Numbered from the stretch's first letter, positions 27,898 to 36,199 are shown. The stretch is DNA of 64,000 bases from CAYYMH01 sp964472785 (GCA_964472785.1 CAYYMH010000004.1:1-64000), one strand, 5' to 3'. Program-made: numbers and translations. The notes: generated by a model not told the origin, from the letters alone.

Positions 27898-29415
27898 TTA
27901 AACAGGTAATGAAAAATAAAAAGTTGCTCCAATCTTTTCATTACTTTCTGCCCAAACGTTTCCACCGTGCCGGTGAATGATTCTTTTCACAGTAGTCAAC
28001 CCGATACCATTACCCGGAAAGTCAGAATTTTTATGCAGCCGCTTAAACGGTGCAAATATCTCTTGGCTGCTCGTTTGATTAAAACCCACTCCATTATCTC
28101 TGACATAAAAAGCGGGTTCCGCAATATGGTTTCTCAACCCGAATTCAATCCTTGTTAACCGATTTTTTTTAGTGAATTTCCATGCATTTTCAAACAGATT
28201 TCTCAACACATAATTTATAAGCCGATGGTCACCATAGGCTTTTAAGCCATTTTGAATTTCAAATTCCGCTTCTCGTTTTGGATCGGTTTGTTTAAGGTGA
28301 TGAGAAATTAATTTTGCTATCTTACTCAAATCAACCTCTTTAACATCCAGTTTACTCAGATTAAATCGAGAAAGTGACAAGAAATCATCGATCAAACCAA
28401 ACATGTTTTGGATGGAATGTCGAATTCTGTTTAAATAATGCCTGGCTTCACTGTTCAAATTTTCCAAATGCTCGTCAATCAACAATTGTGAAAATCCATC
28501 GATCCTGATTAACGGTGCTCTCAGATCATGGGACACGGATGAAGTAAAAGCCTCAAGTTCTTTATTCATTGCTTCAAGCTGAGCAGTACGATTCCGGACT
28601 CGTTTTTCCAGTTGGCGATTCAATTCTCGAAGTTGCTTTTCAGCCTCTCGCTGTGGAGTAATGTCCTTTACGCCAAGAATCAACCCGATAATTTGTTGGT
28701 GCGAATTTTTAAAAGGATATGCATTTACTGCAATCTGTTTAACCGAATTGCTTTTTTCTGAAATAGTATACTCAGTTTTTTGAGGCTGACCCGTTCTTAA
28801 CGTAATTCGTGACGGACAATTCGCGCAAGGTTTCGACTGATTTTTTAGAATCTGGTAGCATTTTTCTCCGTGGAGTGGTTGTCCGTTTTTAAATTGATCA
28901 GACATCCACCGGTTAACCCGGATAATATTGAAATCATTATCAATTACACAAATGCCCTCTTGAACAGAATTAAAAACATCTAGTAAAAACCGTTCACGAA
29001 GCTGCAGATCTTTTAAAACCAGTTTCTGCTGTTGTTGCGTTTTGCGGTGATTGAATTCCCGATGAATTATTGGAAGAAGTCGCTTTAAATCTGATCTCGT
29101 AATAAAATCGATAACTCCATAACCGAACGCATCAACGGAAATGTCTTGAATGACATGATTACTAATCAGAACGATGGGAACTTCTTTCAGATGACAATGA
29201 ATCGAGCGGAGAAATGTTAACTGATTTTTTTCAATCAAATCATAATTCAGGAAGACAAAATCCAAGGAATGATCGTCCACAAATTTGTGGATATTACTAA
29301 ATGTTTGAACGCGTTGCCAGGTTACCCGAAATTTTCCGGACTCAAGCGTTTGAACAATTTTGTCCACAAATTTTGCCGACTCCCCGACAAAAAAGACTTG
29401 CAGTGTTTTCCCCAT
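27898..29415 (-). CDS. PAS histidine kinase with degenerate receiver
   Basis: A 505-residue soluble kinase. Residues 1-125 look like a receiver but have Asn57 at the phospho-acceptor position (FVFLNYDL) and GES in place of the acidic pair. A PAS domain (about 140-255) carries three cysteines, Cys186, Cys197 and Cys200, in the pattern C-x10-CxxC; a metal or redox role is conceivable but not shown. A coiled coil leads to HisKA with His296 in VSHDLRAPL and HATPase with Asn410 and a DNGVGF box. This wording is typical of phytochrome-type kinases. AAAGGA precedes the ATG by 7 bp. It is the first gene of the block in transcription order, so a promoter is expected in the 566-bp gap upstream. Confidence 0.87.
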   Translation of the reverse strand: MGKTLQVFFVGESAKFVDKIVQTLESGKFRVTWQRVQTFSNIHKFVDDHSLDFVFLNYDLIEKNQLTFLRSIHCHLKEVPIVLISNHVIQDISVDAFGYGVIDFITRSDLKRLLPIIHREFNHRKTQQQQKLVLKDLQLRERFLLDVFNSVQEGICVIDNDFNIIRVNRWMSDQFKNGQPLHGEKCYQILKNQSKPCANCPSRITLRTGQPQKTEYTISEKSNSVKQIAVNAYPFKNSHQQIIGLILGVKDITPQREAEKQLRELNRQLEKRVRNRTAQLEAMNKELEAFTSSVSHDLRAPLIRIDGFSQLLIDEHLENLNSEARHYLNRIRHSIQNMFGLIDDFLSLSRFNLSKLDVKEVDLSKIAKLISHHLKQTDPKREAEFEIQNGLKAYGDHRLINYVLRNLFENAWKFTKKNRLTRIEFGLRNHIAEPAFYVRDNGVGFNQTSSQEIFAPFKRLHKNSDFPGNGIGLTTVKRIIHRHGGNVWAESNEKIGATFYFSLPV

Positions 29416-29981
29416 TTGTGTTCCTTTTAACTTTTTGACTGTTCAAAGGTTTAATAATTTGGATACAAACCAACCGGTAAATTTAGTTTAAGTATCTGTA
29501 ATGAAAACCCCGACAGTATAAAGTTTGCAATAAACTTCATTTCAATCTGTAACTTAATATTTCATTTTGAAATGAATATTCCCAACTAAAAACATTAATC
29601 ATCTTAAATTTAAACCAATTAAAACAATATATTAAATTTTGAAGGAAGGACTTGGTGCTATTAACTTATTGTTTTAATATTAGTTACTCTGTTTTTCAAT
29701 TTTTATTTACATCAGTTTGTTCTGCATGCATCTGTATCGAAACATCCGGTTAACAAACTTTTATATTACTGCGCAAAAAATATTCCAGTAATTTTTGGTG
29801 TAACAAACAGGATAATAGTAAATTGGATGTGATTTTTTATTGCTGGGGACATTTTCGATATGGGTTTCGTATTACATTAATTGTATTTTACACTTGATCA
29901 TTCTGCCCAACAATCATTCTGTCATATACGTTATGTACATCTCTGGTTCTATAAAAAGCGAAGTTATTGTAGTTTACTTCC
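29416..29981. other. 566-bp gene-free spacer
   Basis: AT-rich spacer between the signalling block and the SOS cassette. It must hold the promoter for the signalling block and the 3' end of the dnaE2 transcript. A near-palindrome around 29553-29577 (ATTTCA-TTT-TGAAAT core) is the only structure noted. No reading frame with a ribosome site or recognisable product was found. Confidence 0.5.
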
Positions 29982-32900
29982 CTACAAAAACCGAACTTCA
30001 AACACCGTCAATGTCACAGCGCCGAATTCCTGTTCCACTTTTCCTTTGAGGACATAGGGACGGGAATGACTGAGCATGTAACAAAACTTTTTGTAGGTAT
30101 TGGGAAAGAAAACCGTTTCATAAATGGCTGTGGTATCTTCAAAACTGATAAATTCCATCATTTCATTGTTCTTCGTGCGGGTCATTTTCCGGGTTACCAG
30201 CCAACCAATGGTGACCACTGTTTTGCCGACATAGCCGGACAAATTTTTCGCTTTCACGTAGCAGAGTTTTTCAATTTTTTCCTGATAAAGGGATAACGGA
30301 TGGCGACTGATCAAAAAACTCAATGTTTCGCATTCATGTTGCAGTTGGGTTTCGGAATCATAATTTGCCGAACGTGGCAAAATTTTGGGTTGGTCATCAA
30401 ATAACGACAGGGTGCTGTTGGATTTTTTGACCTTCTGATTCTGATGTTGCAGCATTTGCCACATCAATTCGGGACGCGTGCGACGAGGCTCAATTTCATC
30501 GAACACGCCGGCTTTAATTAAAATTTTCGCATCATTGGGAACAATGTCAACCCGGTCGAGAAAATTCTTAAAAGATCGATAGGCGCCATTTCTCCGTCTC
30601 TCCTCCAAAATCTGGTTCACGGTTTCCCGCCGAATTCCTTTCAATTGCATTAAACCGACGCGCACCTGTTTGTCTTTTCCGGTGTAATGCCATTCGCTTT
30701 TGTTAATCTCGGGCAGCAGCACTTCCAGCCCCATGCGCCGGGACTCCGAAATATAAGCAAAGGTCGAATAATAACCACCCTGATTACTAATCACCGCAGC
30801 AATAAATTCCGCCGGGTAATGCGCCCGCAGATAACACGATTTGTAAGACACCATAGCAAAAGACGCCGAATGCGGTTTGCAAAAGCTGTAACCTGTAAAA
30901 CTCAAAATCATTTCCCAAATCCGCTCGATGGTTTGATGATCCACACCGTTTCGACGCGCACCACGGAAGAATTTTTCTTTGAAATCATCCATTTTCTTCC
31001 CGATACGCTTTTTGGAGAGAATGCGGCGCAAATCATCTGCTTCAGCCGGATCAAAACCAGCTAACGCGATCGCGACTTTGGAAACATCCTCCTGATAAAT
31101 CATGATGCCGTATGTTTCTTTTAAAATATGTTCCAGCAACGGATGCAACGGATCGTACTTTTCACCATGAAGACGTTTCACATATTCACGGATGTAATCA
31201 TTTGCTGCCGGACGAATGATCGAGCTGTGAATCACCAGGTGACCAAAATCTCCGGTTTTCGCCTTTTTCTGCAACAACCGCATCGCCGGTGATTCCACAT
31301 AAAATACGCCAATGGTCTCCCCGTCCCGAATCAACGCCTGGGTTTTCGGGTCGTCGAGCGGATTCCACAGTTCGTATTGAATGTCCACATCATAATTTAT
31401 TTTAATTGCCTCGAGCGCATCCCGAATAACAGCCAACGAACGATTGCCCAGCAGATCGATTTTTACCAAACCAGCTTCTTCGGACTGATCTTTTTCCCAC
31501 TGAACAATATTTACTCCTTTTGGCGCCGGTTCGGTGGCAACGTATTCGTTAATATGATTGGGCGTGATCACTACCCCCCCGCAATGCACGGACAAATTTC
31601 GCGGACAGCCCTGTAATTTTTCAGCCAATGAAAATATCTCTTTCCACTGCCCGTCAAAATCATGATGGCGATACGCCGGATGGTTAGCCACTAATTCCCG
31701 CACCCGATCCGCCCGATAAAAGCCGGATAATTTTTTGGTGACAAGATTAATTTCAGTCTCGGGCAAACCGTACACTTTGGCAACCTCTCTCACAGCAGCC
31801 CGCGCTTTGAATCCCACGTGATTCGCGATCATGCCGGTGCGATGAACACCGTATTTTTTAAACACATAATCCAAAATATCATCCCGCTCATCCCAGGGAA
31901 AATCCACATCAATGTCCGGCGGGTCTTCTCTTCCCATGTTTAAAAAACGTTCGAAAAACAGATTTTGCGTAATCGGGTCAACGTGGGTGATTTCTAAACA
32001 GAAAGCAACAATACTGGCTGCCGCAGAACCGCGTCCGCAGGTGCGCTGCGACTGTTTAACGATGTCCTGCACCACTAAAAAATAAGGCGCAAACCCTTTG
32101 GTCTTAATAATTTCCAATTCATAATCCAGCCGCTGTTTGACCGCGTCATTTATTTCTCCGTAGCGCTTTTTTGCACCCTGATCGCAGCTCTTTTTTAACA
32201 CGTCAAATGCCTGATCATTTTTAAAACCATTAAATTTGGGAAAAATAGGTCCGTTAAAATTCAGATCGTGCACACATTGATCAGCAATTTTTCGAGTGTT
32301 CTCCAATGCGGCTTGACAATCCGGAAATACCTGCTCCATCTGTTTCGGTGTCTTGAGCCAAGCGCTTTTCGGTGCCAATTCGTTGGTATCCAGTTGGGGA
32401 ATTGACGTATTGCAATCAATGGCTCGCAACAGCCGGTGCAGCGGAAAATCTTCCGGGTTGATGAAGTGGACATTGTTGGTGGCAACCGGAGGAATGCCAC
32501 TGGAACGCGCATATTTTATTAGCGAAACACGTCGCGGTCCCGGCTGAATTTCAACAAACAGCTTGCCGGGTGAAATTTTGGATCGAAGTAAATTGAGCAA
32601 CGGAATGGAATCGGTCAGCAAAAAAAGGCCTTGCTGAAAATGAATCAGAACGTCCAAAAGAGAAAAATCCTTGTCTTGATGGCGCAGTGAAATAATCCGG
32701 CATAGATTGCTGTAACCCTGCCGGCTTTTCACCAATAACAACACGCGCAATCCACCAGACACAATTTCGGCTCCGATAATCGGCTTGATGCCCACCTCTT
32801 TGGCAATTTGCAGAAACCACACCAAACCATACACGCCGTTGGTATCGGTCAACGCAATCGTATCAAAACCGCGCTTTTTTGCCGCCAGACATAAATCTTC

Positions 32901-32990
32901 AATGGAATTCGCTCCCCGACAAAACGAATAATGGCTGTGGATATTGAGATGGACAAACATTGCTGCACCAGATTCCTTGTTAAATTCCAT
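29982..32990 (-). CDS. dnaE2: DnaE2/ImuC-type error-prone DNA polymerase III alpha
   Basis: C-family polymerase of about 1002 residues, the length of DnaE2 rather than replicative DnaE. The N-terminal PHP domain begins with LNIHSHYSF. The catalytic aspartates lie in PPDIDVDF at about 359 and 361, preceded by CGRGSAAAS; the finger, tandem HhH (TVNQILEERR region) and OB-fold parts follow. TLSLFDD near residue 860 looks like a beta-clamp contact. It is the third gene in the order lexA, ImuB-like, dnaE2, the classical mutasome layout, and should act in translesion synthesis under SOS control. The ATG at 32990 is used; a TTG at 32996 overlaps the upstream stop, and an ATG at 32960 gives the family-typical MFVHLNIHS start. 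Replicative DnaE is expected elsewhere in the genome. Confidence 0.9.
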   Translation of the reverse strand: MEFNKESGAAMFVHLNIHSHYSFCRGANSIEDLCLAAKKRGFDTIALTDTNGVYGLVWFLQIAKEVGIKPIIGAEIVSGGLRVLLLVKSRQGYSNLCRIISLRHQDKDFSLLDVLIHFQQGLFLLTDSIPLLNLLRSKISPGKLFVEIQPGPRRVSLIKYARSSGIPPVATNNVHFINPEDFPLHRLLRAIDCNTSIPQLDTNELAPKSAWLKTPKQMEQVFPDCQAALENTRKIADQCVHDLNFNGPIFPKFNGFKNDQAFDVLKKSCDQGAKKRYGEINDAVKQRLDYELEIIKTKGFAPYFLVVQDIVKQSQRTCGRGSAAASIVAFCLEITHVDPITQNLFFERFLNMGREDPPDIDVDFPWDERDDILDYVFKKYGVHRTGMIANHVGFKARAAVREVAKVYGLPETEINLVTKKLSGFYRADRVRELVANHPAYRHHDFDGQWKEIFSLAEKLQGCPRNLSVHCGGVVITPNHINEYVATEPAPKGVNIVQWEKDQSEEAGLVKIDLLGNRSLAVIRDALEAIKINYDVDIQYELWNPLDDPKTQALIRDGETIGVFYVESPAMRLLQKKAKTGDFGHLVIHSSIIRPAANDYIREYVKRLHGEKYDPLHPLLEHILKETYGIMIYQEDVSKVAIALAGFDPAEADDLRRILSKKRIGKKMDDFKEKFFRGARRNGVDHQTIERIWEMILSFTGYSFCKPHSASFAMVSYKSCYLRAHYPAEFIAAVISNQGGYYSTFAYISESRRMGLEVLLPEINKSEWHYTGKDKQVRVGLMQLKGIRRETVNQILEERRRNGAYRSFKNFLDRVDIVPNDAKILIKAGVFDEIEPRRTRPELMWQMLQHQNQKVKKSNSTLSLFDDQPKILPRSANYDSETQLQHECETLSFLISRHPLSLYQEKIEKLCYVKAKNLSGYVGKTVVTIGWLVTRKMTRTKNNEMMEFISFEDTTAIYETVFFPNTYKKFCYMLSHSRPYVLKGKVEQEFGAVTLTVFEVRFL

Positions 32991-32992
32991 TT

Positions 32993-34147
32993 TCAATTAC
33001 GAGCAAACTTCACCGCTTTTTCACCAAACCGTTGCCGAATCCGATCCACTGCCTGGTTCAACTGATGTTCCAGTGCACATTTTTTCGATTCATCAAACAG
33101 CGAAAGCTGCCTCGAGAGCGGACGCAGGTCAAAATAGCGCACTCCGATTCTTCGCACCCGAATGCGTCGCGTCAAAATTTTTTTCAACAAGGAATCGGCA
33201 GTGACAAATAATTGTTGATCCAAATTGGTGTTGCCGGGAAGTTTTCTCTGCCCGCTTGCCTGTCGATGATCGGCGTAATCAATTTCCAAAATCATTTTTC
33301 GCGCCACTTGAAATGTACCCCGCAACTGTTGCCCGACCTGTTCCACCAATCGAAACAAAGCAGCTCGAATTAATCCGATGTCATTGGTATCCTCAGCCAG
33401 TGTCTGCTGCTCATAAATATTGGGCAACTGGTGAGGCGGAAAAACCGGCGTGTTATCAATCCCCCGTGCCATCCGGTGCAGTTTCAAACCCACTTTTCCA
33501 AATACCATCGTCAAATGCGGCACCGAAAGACTGGCGACATCTCGGATGAAGCAGATGTTCAGTTCGGTCAACTGTTTTTTCACCATCCGACTGATTGCTG
33601 GCAAATGGTAAATCTTGAGCGGGGCAATGAATTGTTGCTCAGTCCCGGCATGCACATCCTCAATACTGGCAGGACCGCTAATCTCCGATGCGATCTTACT
33701 CACCAATTTATTACTCGCCACGCCCAGACTGGTCGGCAAAAAAACGCTGCTTTCAATTTCCCGCTGAATCTTCCAGGCTGTGTCCACCGGAACGCCAAAC
33801 AGCCGGGACGTGCCGGTCACATCGAGATAGGCATGGCCATAATTTACCGGTTCGATGAGCGGAGAAAATTGAGCAACGATTTTCATCATCGCCTGCATGG
33901 CGCGGCTGTACAACGGTTCGTTGGGCGGAATCACCGTCACATCACGGCATTGACGGAGCGCCTGGCGCAGCAGCATTCCCCGATAAATTCCTGCCTGGCG
34001 CGCTTCCGTTGACGTGGAAAACACCACACTGCGATCAGTGTCAGGATAAGCGACAATGACCGGACGGTCACGCAACGCTCTGTTTACTACTCGCTCCACC
34101 GATACCGGAAATGAATTCACATCAATATGTAAAATCTGGCGGTTCAT
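32993..34147 (-). CDS. imuB: ImuB-like Y-family protein lacking catalytic acids
   Basis: A 384-residue Y-family polymerase homologue. Asp9 of the first metal motif is kept (LHIDVNSF), but where DinB has Asp-Glu before AYLDVT this protein has Gly104-His105 (VNYGHAYLDVT). It should therefore not polymerise. The palm, finger, thumb (HhH) and little-finger regions are otherwise complete. The C-terminus carries a strong beta-clamp motif, QLSLF at 347-351. Loss of catalytic acids plus a clamp motif and a dnaE2 neighbour is the signature of ImuB, the mutasome adaptor. An ImuA/ImuA' partner is not encoded next to it. The ATG at 34147 gives the normal MNRQILHIDV start; the 45-bp upstream extension is rejected. 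Its stop touches the dnaE2 start, so they are coupled. A dinB name would be misleading. Confidence 0.85.
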   Translation of the reverse strand: MNRQILHIDVNSFPVSVERVVNRALRDRPVIVAYPDTDRSVVFSTSTEARQAGIYRGMLLRQALRQCRDVTVIPPNEPLYSRAMQAMMKIVAQFSPLIEPVNYGHAYLDVTGTSRLFGVPVDTAWKIQREIESSVFLPTSLGVASNKLVSKIASEISGPASIEDVHAGTEQQFIAPLKIYHLPAISRMVKKQLTELNICFIRDVASLSVPHLTMVFGKVGLKLHRMARGIDNTPVFPPHQLPNIYEQQTLAEDTNDIGLIRAALFRLVEQVGQQLRGTFQVARKMILEIDYADHRQASGQRKLPGNTNLDQQLFVTADSLLKKILTRRIRVRRIGVRYFDLRPLSRQLSLFDESKKCALEHQLNQAVDRIRQRFGEKAVKFARN

Positions 34148-34180
34148 ATTTGCGTTAACTGTTTTAATTTTAAAAAAATG

Positions 34181-34267
34181 GTCAATGATCAACGGTTAAT
34201 TGTCAATTGATAATTACAATCTATTTTTCATTAATCATTGACAATTGAACATTTACCATTGACAATT
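34181..34267. repeat. AT-rich repeat, copy A
   Basis: The leftmost of three related ~90-bp units built from GTCAATGATCAACGG, AATTGTCAAT, CTATTTTTCATTAATCATTGACAATTG-like and TTACCATTGACAATT segments. Many of these are each other's reverse complements, so the unit can fold. It overlaps the 3' end of the four-helix-bundle gene and supplies its last codons. Confidence 0.75.
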
Positions 34268-34639
34268 AAAAAAACCCACCTCATCGCTGCCGTTTACCTG
34301 CGGTGCGAATACGGCATTGATTATTTTCGCCAATTCTGCATTTTCATCACAGATTGACTGTAGTTTAATTTGCGAAATCATCTTACTTCGCTTAAGAATT
34401 TCCAGCCAGATAAATGACTCATTGAGCTCCTTCAGAACAACACCCAGTTTGTGTACAAAATCGTTTTTGCTCTCAGCCGCTCGCGCCTCTCCGTAGTTGG
34501 GAGCAGGCGATGTTCCTGAACGCAGTAACTGCCTTGCAATGTGTTTTCCCGCTTGAGTCTTCGGCAAAGAAGATGTCAGCCCAATAATGAGCACCGCAAA
34601 ATTTATCATTCGCTCCTGAATATCGTCGCCTTTCGCCAC
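34253..34639 (-). CDS. four-helix-bundle protein (S23/IVP family)
   Basis: A 128-residue, all-helical protein of the family first named for proteins encoded in 23S rRNA intervening sequences (TIGR02436-like). Diagnostic wording includes RQLLRSGTSPAPNYGEARAAESKNDFVHKL and ELNESFIWLEIL; the molecular role of the family is unsettled, though relatives act as accessory proteins in diversity-generating retroelements. The GTG at 34639 is chosen because an extended GGAGGGAGG site lies 3 bp upstream; an in-frame start 27 bp earlier is weaker. It is inserted between lexA and the ImuB-like gene and flanked by copies of an AT-rich repeat, one of which forms its C-terminal codons. No reverse transcriptase or rRNA gene is nearby, which argues against both known contexts. 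Confidence 0.8.
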   Translation of the reverse strand: MAKGDDIQERMINFAVLIIGLTSSLPKTQAGKHIARQLLRSGTSPAPNYGEARAAESKNDFVHKLGVVLKELNESFIWLEILKRSKMISQIKLQSICDENAELAKIINAVFAPQVNGSDEVGFFNCQW

Positions 34640-34711
34640 GTGCCTCCCTCCTCTTTTCATTAACAATTAAAAATTGACCGTTCACTATTGACAATTCAAA
34701 AATAAAAAAAA

Positions 34712-34800
34712 CGATCAATGATCAACGGCTAATTGTCAATGGATAACCACAGTCTATTTTTCATTAATCATTGACAATTGAGCAATTACCATTGACAATT
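34712..34800. repeat. AT-rich repeat, copy B
   Basis: Nearly identical to copy C, which starts 99 bp later (34811), so B and C form a tandem pair upstream of the four-helix-bundle gene. It contains AATTGTCAATGG and its reverse complement CCATTGACAATT, giving a potential stem. A degenerate partial unit also lies at about 34660-34696. Confidence 0.8.
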
Positions 34801-34810
34801 TAAAAAAAAA

Positions 34811-34899
34811 CGATCAATGATCAACGGCTAATTGTCAATGGATAACCACAATCTATTTTTCATTGACAATTGACAATTGATCATTTACCATTGACAATT
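34811..34899. repeat. AT-rich repeat, copy C
   Basis: Tandem neighbour of copy B, diverged mainly in its centre, where CATTAATCATTGACAATTG is replaced by a shorter CATTGACAATTGACAATTG. It ends about 12 bp before the lexA stop codon. Confidence 0.8.
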
Positions 34900-34911
34900 A
34901 AATCAAAAAAG

Positions 34912-35550
34912 TCACTGCACCTGCTCCCGAATCAGCGCCAGCACTCTTCCCTGCAACGACCAGGGCTCCTGTGGGCGAATATCAGAATATTGTGGATTTT
35001 CAGGTTTTAAAAAACGATCTTTTCCATCATCAACCAATCGCTTTACCGTGACTTCATTTCCGATCAGCGCCACCACAATATCTCCGTTTTTGGCTTCGGA
35101 GGTTGACTGTACAATCACCAGATCGCCATCATGAATACCGGCATTGATCATACTGTCCCCCTGAACATGCAATGCAAAACAGGGCTGTTTTTCATTGACC
35201 AGATAGTGGGGCACGTAAACATAGCGTTCGATATTTTCCTCGGTCAGCACCGGCGCTCCGGCAGTCACTGTACCCACCAGCGGTAATTCGAGTCCCTGAA
35301 AAGCATCAAATTCATAAGCGTTATTAAGGGGGTGATTCAGCCGTTTTAAAATCCGAATATCCCGCGCCTTGTTCGACCGTTCGATGTAACCTTTTTTCAC
35401 CAGCGCATCCAGATGAGCCAGCACAGCGTTTTTTGAGCCCATACCCAACTCTTCACGGATTTCTTCCAACGTCGGAGGAACGCCATCGCCCTCAATTTTT
35501 TGATCGATGACCTCCAACACTCGCGCCTGTTTTTCCGTTAATTTTTTCAT
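34912..35550 (-). CDS. lexA: LexA repressor
   Basis: SOS repressor of 212 residues. An N-terminal winged helix (about 1-65, with PPTLEEIREELG as the start of the DNA-reading region) is joined to an S24 peptidase domain. The self-cleavage site is Ala97-Gly98 (VTAGAP), the nucleophile Ser133 (QGDSM) and the general base Lys170 (VTVKR), so RecA-stimulated autocleavage should work. AAGGAG lies 6 bp before the ATG and a good promoter lies upstream. The following genes, four-helix-bundle, imuB-like and dnaE2, are on the same strand, though the repeats in between may separate the transcripts. It is divergent from hicBA. Confidence 0.96.
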   Translation of the reverse strand: MKKLTEKQARVLEVIDQKIEGDGVPPTLEEIREELGMGSKNAVLAHLDALVKKGYIERSNKARDIRILKRLNHPLNNAYEFDAFQGLELPLVGTVTAGAPVLTEENIERYVYVPHYLVNEKQPCFALHVQGDSMINAGIHDGDLVIVQSTSEAKNGDIVVALIGNEVTVKRLVDDGKDRFLKPENPQYSDIRPQEPWSLQGRVLALIREQVQ

Positions 35551-35595
35551 AGCACGCTCCTTTATTACTATACATTAATTAAGTTAATTTATGTT

Positions 35596-35605
35596 AAGTT
35601 AACTT
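35596..35605. promoter_or_regulatory. possible LexA operator
   Basis: A perfect palindrome, AAGTTAACTT, between the lexA -10 box and start codon, in a run with further GTTAA units at about 35582-35600. GTTAAC recurs at 34154-34159, just upstream of the ImuB-like start. Position suggests autoregulation by LexA, but the operator of this lineage is not known to me, so this is a weak call. Confidence 0.3.
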
Positions 35606-35617
35606 TTGTACAGTATA

Positions 35618-35645
35618 AATATACATTATTTTTGGAAAAAGTCAA
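35618..35645 (-). promoter_or_regulatory. lexA promoter
   Basis: Sigma-70 type promoter on the minus strand: TTGACT (35645-35640), a 16-bp spacer, TATATT (35623-35618). It lies about 70 bp upstream of the lexA ATG. Confidence 0.55.
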
Positions 35646-35699
35646 GGGAAAAATTTATCACAATCAAAAAGTGACTCAAAATTTTCAAGATTATTTTCC

Positions 35700-35728
35700 T
35701 TGTATTATTTCAAACAATTTGCTATATT
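35700..35728 (+). promoter_or_regulatory. hicBA promoter
   Basis: TTGTAT (35700-35705), a 17-bp spacer and TATATT (35723-35728), about 43 bp before the hicB start. It is divergent from the lexA promoter with some 55 bp between the -35 boxes. Confidence 0.5.
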
Positions 35729-35771
35729 AAAGTGAGTTTCTGGAAAGACAACCTATTATGAGGAGCAAAAA

Positions 35772-35978
35772 ATGAGGCAAGTGATCATTTATCCGGGCGA
35801 AGATGGATATTGGGTAGCAGAATGTCTCTCTTTACCTGGCTGCTTAAGCCAGGGGCGAACCAAGGAAGAAGCCATCACAAACATTCGCGAAGCAATTGAA
35901 GTCTACATTGAAGCATTGAAAGAAGATAATCTCGATGTACCGGAAGATAAATTTGAATCCGTTGTGGTAGCAGTATGA
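35772..35978 (+). CDS. hicB: HicB-family antitoxin
   Basis: A 68-residue antitoxin of the short HicB type, with the partial RNase H-like fold: GEDGYWVAECLSLPGC and the helix of TKEEAITNIREAIE are diagnostic. There is no added ribbon-helix-helix or HTH domain, so DNA binding, if any, is through the complex. ATGAGGAG lies 6 bp before the ATG. Its stop overlaps the hicA start by 4 bp. It neutralises the HicA ribonuclease by direct binding. Confidence 0.9.
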   Translation: MRQVIIYPGEDGYWVAECLSLPGCLSQGRTKEEAITNIREAIEVYIEALKEDNLDVPEDKFESVVVAV

Positions 35979-36199
35979 AAAAATTGCCTGTGATCTCCGG
36001 AAAAAAATGTGTTCGCGCCCTCGAAAAAACTGGTTTTTTTGTTAAACGCCAATCAGGTAGTCACATCATCATGAGAAGAGATAATCCATTTTCTCAAGTT
36101 GTTGTACCCGATCACAAAACATTAGATAGAGAAACGTTGCGAGCAATTATAAAACAGGTAGGAATGACTGTTGATGAATTTATCTATTTGTTAAAATAA
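35975..36199 (+). CDS. hicA: HicA-family toxin (mRNA interferase)
   Basis: A 74-residue YcfA/HicA protein with a double-stranded-RNA-binding-like fold. The catalytic histidine is in GSHIIM, and KTLDRETLRAIIKQ is the conserved C-terminal helix. The toxin would cleave mRNA in the cytoplasm when HicB is lost. The order antitoxin first, toxin second is reversed from the Escherichia coli locus but common in this subgroup. No frame damage is seen, so the pair is probably active. Confidence 0.9.
   Translation: MKKLPVISGKKCVRALEKTGFFVKRQSGSHIIMRRDNPFSQVVVPDHKTLDRETLRAIIKQVGMTVDEFIYLLK

Noticed and set aside
5931..29415. Prophage or integrative element
   Set aside because: No integrase, phage structural gene, att-like repeat or tRNA boundary is seen around the signalling block.
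32993..34147. Annotation as active DinB (DNA polymerase IV)
   Set aside because: The catalytic Asp-Glu pair is Gly-His, and the context is an ImuB/DnaE2 cassette.
34181..34899. CRISPR array
   Set aside because: Units are ~99 bp, contiguous and self-complementary, with no unique spacers and no cas genes.
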